From NCBI GenBank assembly GCA_903907885.1, contig CAIVPY010000406.1, positions 1 to 17,370 on the forward strand: a stretch of DNA of 17,370 bases, given 5' to 3'. The notes under the pieces were generated by a model. It had not been told where the DNA came from, ran no database searches, and saw only the letters and a list, made by a program, of their open reading frames with translations. A program made the position numbers and the translations under genes. Below, in pieces: positions 13,433 through 17,370 of the stretch (its first letter is position 1; each line of letters begins with the position of its first letter). The stretch comes from an uncultured Bacteroidota bacterium (GTDB taxonomy: Bacteria; Bacteroidota; Bacteroidia; UKL13-3).

Positions 13433-15094
13433 ATGCAGATATTACTTACTACTCTTAATGCCAAATACATTCATATAAACTTAGCTATACGCTTACTTTA
13501 TCAGTTAAATATAGATAAAAAAGGGTTGGCTTGGAAAGAGTTTACCATAAAAGAACCCAAAGAATACATTGCCGATTTTTGCAAAGATTTTGATGTCATT
13601 GCTTTTAGTTGTTATATCTGGAATATAAGCCAAACTCTTGAAGTTGCTACACTTATCAAAAAACTAAACCCTAACATAAAAATATTGCTTGGTGGACCAG
13701 AGGTGAGTTATGATTATGCTGATATTATATTAAAAAAAGAAGTTGACTTTATAATTGTTGGTGAAGGCGAAACGCCATTTGGGGAATTTCTTGATTCATA
13801 TCCTAACATAGAAAAAGTACCGAGTTTAGTATACAAATCTGATGGGAAAATAATTGAAAACCCACAAGCAGCGATGTTTGACTTGCTCAATTACAACAAT
13901 TTTAACCCATACATTAATGATACACCTGAAAATTTATATAACAAAGTTTGTTATATAGAAACATCTAGAGGTTGCCCTTATAAATGCGGTTTTTGCCTTG
14001 CTAGTCTTGATAACAAAGTTCGATACTTACCCATTGACGATATTAAAACAAACCTATTATACCTAATGAAATATGGCAGGGTGATTAAATTTCTAGATCG
14101 TACATTCAATGTAAAAAAAGATTTCACAATTGAAATATTCAAATTTATACTTGAGCATCATAAACCAGAAAATGTTTTTCAATTCGAAATTACAGCAGAT
14201 ATCGTTCATCCCGAAATTGTCCAATTTATTCAAGATTATGTTCCTAAAGGTTTATTCAGGTTTGAAATAGGCATTCAAACTGTAAACCAAAAAGCTAATT
14301 TAGAAGTTAGTCGCAAACAAAATTTCGAAAAAACCATTGCTGTCATAAAAACGCTCGAGAATAAAATCGAAATGCATTTAGACCTTATTGTCGGTTTACC
14401 AATGGATTATTGGAACGACATAAAGTATAGTATTGAAGAAGTTTTTAAATTATATCCCCCTGAACTTCAACTTGGGTTCCTAAAATTCTTGAAAGGGACT
14501 CCCGTACGTGACACTTATAAGCAACATGGCTATGTGTTTGACCAAAATCCACCATACCAAATAATTGAAAGCAATTATCTTTCAAAGGAAGAACTTCACC
14601 AGATAACAATATTGGAAGAGGCACTTGAAATTTACTGGAACAAAAAACGAACCCTACACACTTTAAAATACATTAGTTTACATTATAGTATTTTCGATTT
14701 TCTTTTAGGGTTGGGAAATCATTTTAAAAACACCAAACATTTCCATCAATACGCTTTAGTTGATGTGTATGATATTATCTTAGATTACGTTGAATTATAT
14801 TATACAAACGACCCTGTTGTAAAGCAACTTATAGCTATCGACTACTACCTACAACACAAAGTAAAACCTAAAATATTGTATCGTAACGAGTATGAGATGT
14901 CAGACAAAATTAAACTGATAGACAAATTTAAACTAAATCATCACAAATATAGATTTGTAATAATGCCTATTAATTTTGATTTTCAGTTGTGGGAATCCAA
15001 TAATATTATTTCAAAAGGAGTTCATGATATAATTATACAGTATACTGGTACAAATAAAGCCAGTGTGATAAAAATTCAATTAGAAAATGCGTGA
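13433..15094 (+). CDS. B12-binding-domain radical SAM protein (DUF4080 type)
   Basis: This 553-residue protein has three parts. Residues 1-130 resemble a cobalamin-binding Rossmann domain (I-L-L-T-T-L-N-A-K-Y-I-H, then I-L-L-G-G-P-E-V-S-Y, then I-I-V-G-E-G-E-T-P-F). Residues 170-390 form a radical SAM barrel with the cluster ligands Cys181, Cys185 and Cys188 in S-R-G-C-P-Y-K-C-G-F-C. The C-terminal 150 residues fit DUF4080. The classical cobalamin motif D-x-H-x-x-G is not visible, so B12 binding is uncertain. I chose the ATG at 13433 because M-Q-I-L-L-T-T-L-N-A is the usual family start; a TTG at 13397 would add 12 residues overlapping the promoter. The reaction and substrate are unknown. It stands alone and converges on accA with one base between stops. 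Confidence 0.9.
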   Translation: MQILLTTLNAKYIHINLAIRLLYQLNIDKKGLAWKEFTIKEPKEYIADFCKDFDVIAFSCYIWNISQTLEVATLIKKLNPNIKILLGGPEVSYDYADIILKKEVDFIIVGEGETPFGEFLDSYPNIEKVPSLVYKSDGKIIENPQAAMFDLLNYNNFNPYINDTPENLYNKVCYIETSRGCPYKCGFCLASLDNKVRYLPIDDIKTNLLYLMKYGRVIKFLDRTFNVKKDFTIEIFKFILEHHKPENVFQFEITADIVHPEIVQFIQDYVPKGLFRFEIGIQTVNQKANLEVSRKQNFEKTIAVIKTLENKIEMHLDLIVGLPMDYWNDIKYSIEEVFKLYPPELQLGFLKFLKGTPVRDTYKQHGYVFDQNPPYQIIESNYLSKEELHQITILEEALEIYWNKKRTLHTLKYISLHYSIFDFLLGLGNHFKNTKHFHQYALVDVYDIILDYVELYYTNDPVVKQLIAIDYYLQHKVKPKILYRNEYEMSDKIKLIDKFKLNHHKYRFVIMPINFDFQLWESNNIISKGVHDIIIQYTGTNKASVIKIQLENA

Positions 15095-15095
15095 T

Positions 15096-16049
15096 TTAGT
15101 TTTCGTTAAAATCACCCATTGCTGAAAATTTATTAATTCTTGAAGTGATTAATTCATCTACATTAAGTGTACATAACTGAGAAAGTTCAATTCTCATAGC
15201 CTCTTTAAAAAAACCATACATCATCTGAGGATTATTATGAGCCCCACCTAATGGTTCTGGGATTATCCCATCTATTAATTTGTTATTAAGCATGTCTGTT
15301 GCAGTAAGTTTTAAAGCTTCGGCTGCCTTTTCTTTATGCTCCCAACTTCTCCACAAAATAGACGAGCAACTTTCAGGTGAAATCACAGAATACCAAGTAT
15401 TTTCAAGCATCATTACTTTATCCCCTACACCAATTCCTAAAGCTCCACCGCTAGCACCCTCTCCTATCACAACACAAATAACTGGAACTTTCAACAAACT
15501 CATTTCCATTAGATTTTTAGCAATTGCTTCACCTTGACCACGCTCTTCAGCCTCCAAGCCTGGAGAGGCACCAGGAGTGTCAATTAAAGTAATAATGGGT
15601 TTATTAAATTTTTCAGCCAATTTCATCAACCTAAGTGCTTTTCTATATCCTTCAGGGTTTGGCATTCCAAAATTACGATACTGACGTTGTTTAGTATTTC
15701 TACCTTTCTGGTGTCCTATAACCATAACAGACTGTCCGTTAATGGTAGCAAATCCACCCACAATAGCTTTGTCATCCTTTACATTTCTATCGCCATGTAA
15801 TTCAATAAAATTCTCAAAACAATTTTCTATATAATCTAAAGTATAAGGTCTCTCGGCATGGCGACTTATTTGCACCCTTTGCCAACCATTTAATTTCGAA
15901 TAAACTTCTTTTTTAGTTTCTTCTATTTTAACCTTTAATTCTTCGATTGATCTAGATACATCAACTTTACCCTTTTCTTGTGTTTTTCCCAAGTCTTGCA
16001 ATTGTTCTTCTAATTCCTCAATTGGTTTTTCAAAATCAAAATAAGCCAT
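15096..16049 (-). CDS. accA: Acetyl-CoA carboxylase carboxyltransferase subunit alpha
   Basis: With AccD, AccA forms the carboxyltransferase that moves the carboxyl group from biotin on AccB to acetyl-CoA, giving malonyl-CoA for fatty acid synthesis in the cytoplasm. The helical N-terminus begins M-A-Y-F-D-F-E-K-P-I-E-E-L-E, as in other Bacteroidota. The core shows I-D-T-P-G-A-S-P-G (156-164) and G-E-G-A-S-G-G-A-L-G-I-G (196-207), the crotonase-fold acyl-CoA and oxyanion regions, then S-V-I-S-P-E-S-C. I chose the ATG at 16049, giving 317 residues, close to E. coli (319). A TTG at 16115 would add 22 residues that the family lacks. A likely promoter lies about 100 bases upstream. accD is not in the window. 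Confidence 0.96.
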   Translation of the reverse strand: MAYFDFEKPIEELEEQLQDLGKTQEKGKVDVSRSIEELKVKIEETKKEVYSKLNGWQRVQISRHAERPYTLDYIENCFENFIELHGDRNVKDDKAIVGGFATINGQSVMVIGHQKGRNTKQRQYRNFGMPNPEGYRKALRLMKLAEKFNKPIITLIDTPGASPGLEAEERGQGEAIAKNLMEMSLLKVPVICVVIGEGASGGALGIGVGDKVMMLENTWYSVISPESCSSILWRSWEHKEKAAEALKLTATDMLNNKLIDGIIPEPLGGAHNNPQMMYGFFKEAMRIELSQLCTLNVDELITSRINKFSAMGDFNEN

Positions 16050-16149
16050 ATCGTTATCGTTAAAATTTAATTTTAGTGAATATTTTTTCTTTAATTCGGT
16101 GGCAATGTTAAGCAAAGCAAATAATATTTGAAAAATATTTCATTAACAC

Positions 16150-16179
16150 TTGCGAAGATAAATAAAGCGTATATATTTG
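16150..16179 (+). promoter_or_regulatory. tRNA-Asp promoter (-33 TTG and -7 TATATTTG)
   Basis: TATATTTG (16172-16179) is an exact TAnnTTTG match 17 bases before the mature tRNA. A TTG at 16150-16152 lies 19 bases upstream of it, the spacing expected for the Bacteroidota -33 element. This is the best two-part promoter in the window. Confidence 0.6.
16153..16160 (-). promoter_or_regulatory. Probable accA promoter (-7 box)
   Basis: The minus strand reads TATCTTCG, identical to the boxes before the thioredoxin-like and radical SAM genes. It would give a leader of about 95 bases to the ATG at 16049. It directly abuts the TTG that would be the -33 element of the opposing tRNA promoter. Confidence 0.4.
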
Positions 16180-16196
16180 CACTCCCCAAAACAACT

Positions 16197-16273
16197 GGTG
16201 TGGTAGTTCAGTTGGTTAGAATACCTGCCTGTCACGCAGGGGGTCGCGGGTTCGAGTCCCGTCCGCACCGCCA
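16197..16273 (+). tRNA. tRNA-Asp, anticodon GTC
   Basis: The 77-base gene folds into a full cloverleaf. The seven-pair acceptor stem joins GGTGTGG (16197-16203) to CCGCACC (16263-16269) with one G-T pair. The discriminator base is G and the 3' CCA is encoded. The anticodon stem is CCTGC/GCAGG (16224-16228 and 16236-16240), with GTC at 16231-16233. The T arm has the loop TTCGAGT between GCGGG and CCCGT. It has its own promoter and terminator and stands alone. Confidence 0.98.
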
Positions 16274-16292
16274 ATTATCTTTGGGTAAATTT

Positions 16293-16328
16293 AAAAACCT
16301 TCATTCTCAACAGAATGGAGGTTTTTTG
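16293..16328 (+). terminator. Rho-independent terminator after tRNA-Asp
   Basis: CCTTCATTCT (16298-16307) pairs with AGAATGGAGG (16312-16321) around a CAAC loop, with one G-T pair. An A-run before and a six-T run after extend the stem. It starts about 20 bases past the CCA end. Confidence 0.85.
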
Positions 16329-16359
16329 TTTTATAAAATTTCATTCTAACACGGTTTTG

Positions 16360-16397
16360 GGTTCACCTATGGTTCAGCACATCAAAAATGTGGTTCA
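16360..16397 (+). repeat. Three GGTTCA direct repeats downstream of tRNA-Asp
   Basis: GGTTCA occurs at 16360-16365, 16371-16376 and 16392-16397, with start-to-start distances of 11 and 21 bases, close to one and two helical turns. Two of the copies continue to GGTTCAC. They lie about 90-125 bases past a tRNA 3' end, a common place for integrase binding sites, but no integrase gene is present. The role is unknown. Confidence 0.4.
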
Positions 16398-16423
16398 CTT
16401 GGCAACCGACTTAGTTAATATGA

Positions 16424-16648
16424 TTAATTAAAGGTATAATACATTTAGATTCAATTAATGTTATCAATCACAAAGTAAAATATTAATTGTTTAATTTAAT
16501 ACAGAACAAATTGGGGCAAAACCTCAGTAATTTTATTTCAATTATAAGTACAAGTAAAAATTTATTACGAATGGACGTCAGCAAGCTTCAATCGGGTACA
16601 TATATTATTAATTATAACCAACAGAGCTGTAAATTAATCAAATATTAA
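16424..16648 (+). pseudogene. Relic of a type IX secretion C-terminal sorting domain
   Basis: One frame reads through 16424-16648 with a single internal TAA at 16484-16486 and a final TAA at 16646-16648. Its end, M-D-V-S-K-L-Q-S-G-T-Y-I-I-N-Y-N (from 16571), then K-L-I-K-Y-stop, closely fits the last strands of the type A sorting domain that sends proteins through the Bacteroidota type IX secretion system. Upstream, in the same frame, I-I-H-L-D-S-I-N-V-I-N and F-N-L-I-Q-N-K-L-G-Q-N-L fit the preceding strands. There is no cargo domain, no signal peptide and no P-N-P motif, so this looks like the decayed 3' end of a lost secreted-protein gene. A tiny expressed ORF starting at 16487 or 16571 cannot be ruled out but is unlikely. 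Confidence 0.6.
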
Positions 16649-16706
16649 AGCTCGTTTTTATGCAATCTTCTTTCAAACAAAAAAACTTTGACTATGATGT
16701 GGTATA

Positions 16707-16742
16707 AAAAAAGATGATAGAATCGAATCTATCATCTTTTTT
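16707..16742. terminator. Strong hairpin terminator, probably bidirectional
   Basis: A perfect 15-pair stem (16707-16721 with 16728-16742) closes a six-base ATCGAA loop. The core arms are GATGATAGA and TCTATCATC, flanked by an A-run on one side and a T-run on the other, so it can terminate on both strands. It lies about 20 bases past the stop of the minus-strand gene that ends at 16763. Confidence 0.85.
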
Positions 16743-16762
16743 GTTTTGACTTAGTTTTATTG

Positions 16763-17370
16763 TTACTCAGTATCAATATTGATATCAGTTTTTGGCTTTA
16801 ATTCATTTTCAATATTAGCAATGGTTTCTTGCGATTTTTTAATTTGAATGGCAAGACTTTCAATAGAAGTTTTTAAGGCAAGTATTTCAGTTTTACTACT
16901 GTTAGCCCAGCGCTCTGTATAGAATTGTTGTTGCTCGTTTGATGCATGAATTAACTCTTGAGTTTCAGTTTTTATTACACTGGTTTTAGCTTCTATAGTC
17001 GATTCTGTTTTAGATGTCAGCATAATTAATTCACTTTTAAGAACATTGACTTTTTTATTTGTTAGAAAATTAAATAATAAACTAATTAGAAAAGCAATTA
17101 CAACTCCAATTCCAAGTATCATCCACATCATGTCATTGGTTTTTGACTGTGTGTTTTCGATGATTTGAAAATGTGTATCATTCATTTTTTGTAATTCTTC
17201 TAACGAATAGCGGGTTTTGCTTAGCGAATCTGAGGTGTTCTCAATCTCCATGTTTGTAAGGTTTAGAACCTCTTCCACTTTCTTTATATCTTCGGCTAAT
17301 TTGTTTATTTGAGCATCTTTAGAAGCTATGCTATTTCTCAAGGAATTATTGGATGAGGTTGCTTTTGAAA
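16763..17370 (-). CDS. Coiled-coil membrane protein of unknown function (partial, 5' end beyond window)
   Basis: The frame is open to the right edge, so the start is unseen; a TTG at 17341 is merely the first possible start inside the window. The visible 201 residues have three parts. First comes a heptad-rich, polar coiled coil of about 75 residues (I-N-K-L-A-E-D-I-K-K-V-E-E-V-L). Then there is one membrane helix at about 17063-17128 (M-M-W-M-I-L-G-I-G-V-V-I-A-F-L). Finally there is a second helical region of about 95 residues, rich in Lys, Thr, Ser and Glu (T-E-S-T-I-E-A-K-T-S-V-I-K-T-E-T-Q-E-L). It has no cysteines or catalytic motif in view and I do not recognise the family. A strong terminator follows its stop. 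Confidence 0.75.
   Translation of the reverse strand, partial: SKATSSNNSLRNSIASKDAQINKLAEDIKKVEEVLNLTNMEIENTSDSLSKTRYSLEELQKMNDTHFQIIENTQSKTNDMMWMILGIGVVIAFLISLLFNFLTNKKVNVLKSELIMLTSKTESTIEAKTSVIKTETQELIHASNEQQQFYTERWANSSKTEILALKTSIESLAIQIKKSQETIANIENELKPKTDINIDTE

Noticed and set aside
16050..16115. A TTG start adding 22 residues to AccA
   Set aside because: The added segment has no counterpart that I know in AccA proteins, and the ATG at 16049 gives the normal 317-residue length.
16128..16349. A 73-codon frame running through the tRNA-Asp gene
   Set aside because: It is built from the tRNA and its terminator. Both structures are well supported, and the peptide has no family features.
16660..16707. 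A 15-codon ORF (M-Q-S-S-F-K-Q-K-N-F-D-Y-D-V-V) ending at the base of the 16707-16742 hairpin
   Set aside because: No promoter, ribosome site or conservation evidence is visible, and a frame this short is expected by chance. Its position before a terminator is explained by the minus-strand gene's own terminator.
1..17370. CRISPR array, insertion sequence, prophage or defence system
   Set aside because: No regularly spaced identical repeats, transposase, integrase or recognisable defence genes are visible on either strand. The repeats seen are short and intergenic.

Overview
The window looks like a stretch of AT-rich Bacteroidota chromosome, probably from the Flavobacteriia, Sphingobacteriia or Chitinophagia side of the phylum. 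Several signs point there. Complex I has separate NuoC and NuoD and a short NuoG without the molybdopterin-fold half. Promoter boxes fit TAnnTTTG or its TATCTTCG variant, and genes start without clear Shine-Dalgarno sequences. AccA has the Bacteroidota N-terminus, and the remains of a type IX secretion sorting domain lie near the right end.

Positions 1-12506 (minus strand) hold the respiratory complex I operon in canonical order nuoA-B-C-D-E-F-G-H-I-J-K-L-M-N. Thirteen genes are complete; nuoN is cut by the left edge after 245 codons. B, C, D and I with E, F and G form the peripheral arm; A, H, J, K, L, M and N form the membrane proton-pumping arm. All Fe-S ligands and the antiporter-like Lys/Glu residues I checked are present. 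Gene junctions fall into two classes: seven are 1-base TAATG overlaps (B/C, G/H, L/M) or gaps of 4-11 bases, and six are gaps of 55-98 bases. Five of the six long gaps contain repeat-like DNA; the sixth (I/J) contains a possible internal promoter.

Positions 12604-13173 (minus) hold a thioredoxin-like gene (CGTC active site) and an 80-residue conserved hypothetical, probably one small unit just upstream of nuoA. A divergent intergenic region follows. On the plus strand comes a radical SAM protein with an N-terminal B12-binding-like domain (DUF4080 type). It converges on accA (minus) with one base between the stop codons. accA and tRNA-Asp(GTC) are divergent, with their promoters packed into about 30 bases.

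Positions 16274-17370: the tRNA is followed by a terminator, three helically phased GGTTCA repeats, a decayed type IX sorting-domain tail, a strong hairpin terminator, and the 3' part of a coiled-coil membrane protein gene (minus) that runs off the right edge.

I see no clear novel multi-gene system. The points most worth a second look are the repeats inside the nuo operon, several of them right at start codons, the sorting-domain relic with nearby repeats beside the tRNA, and the radical SAM protein of unknown function. Family assignments rest on reading motifs, not on database searches.
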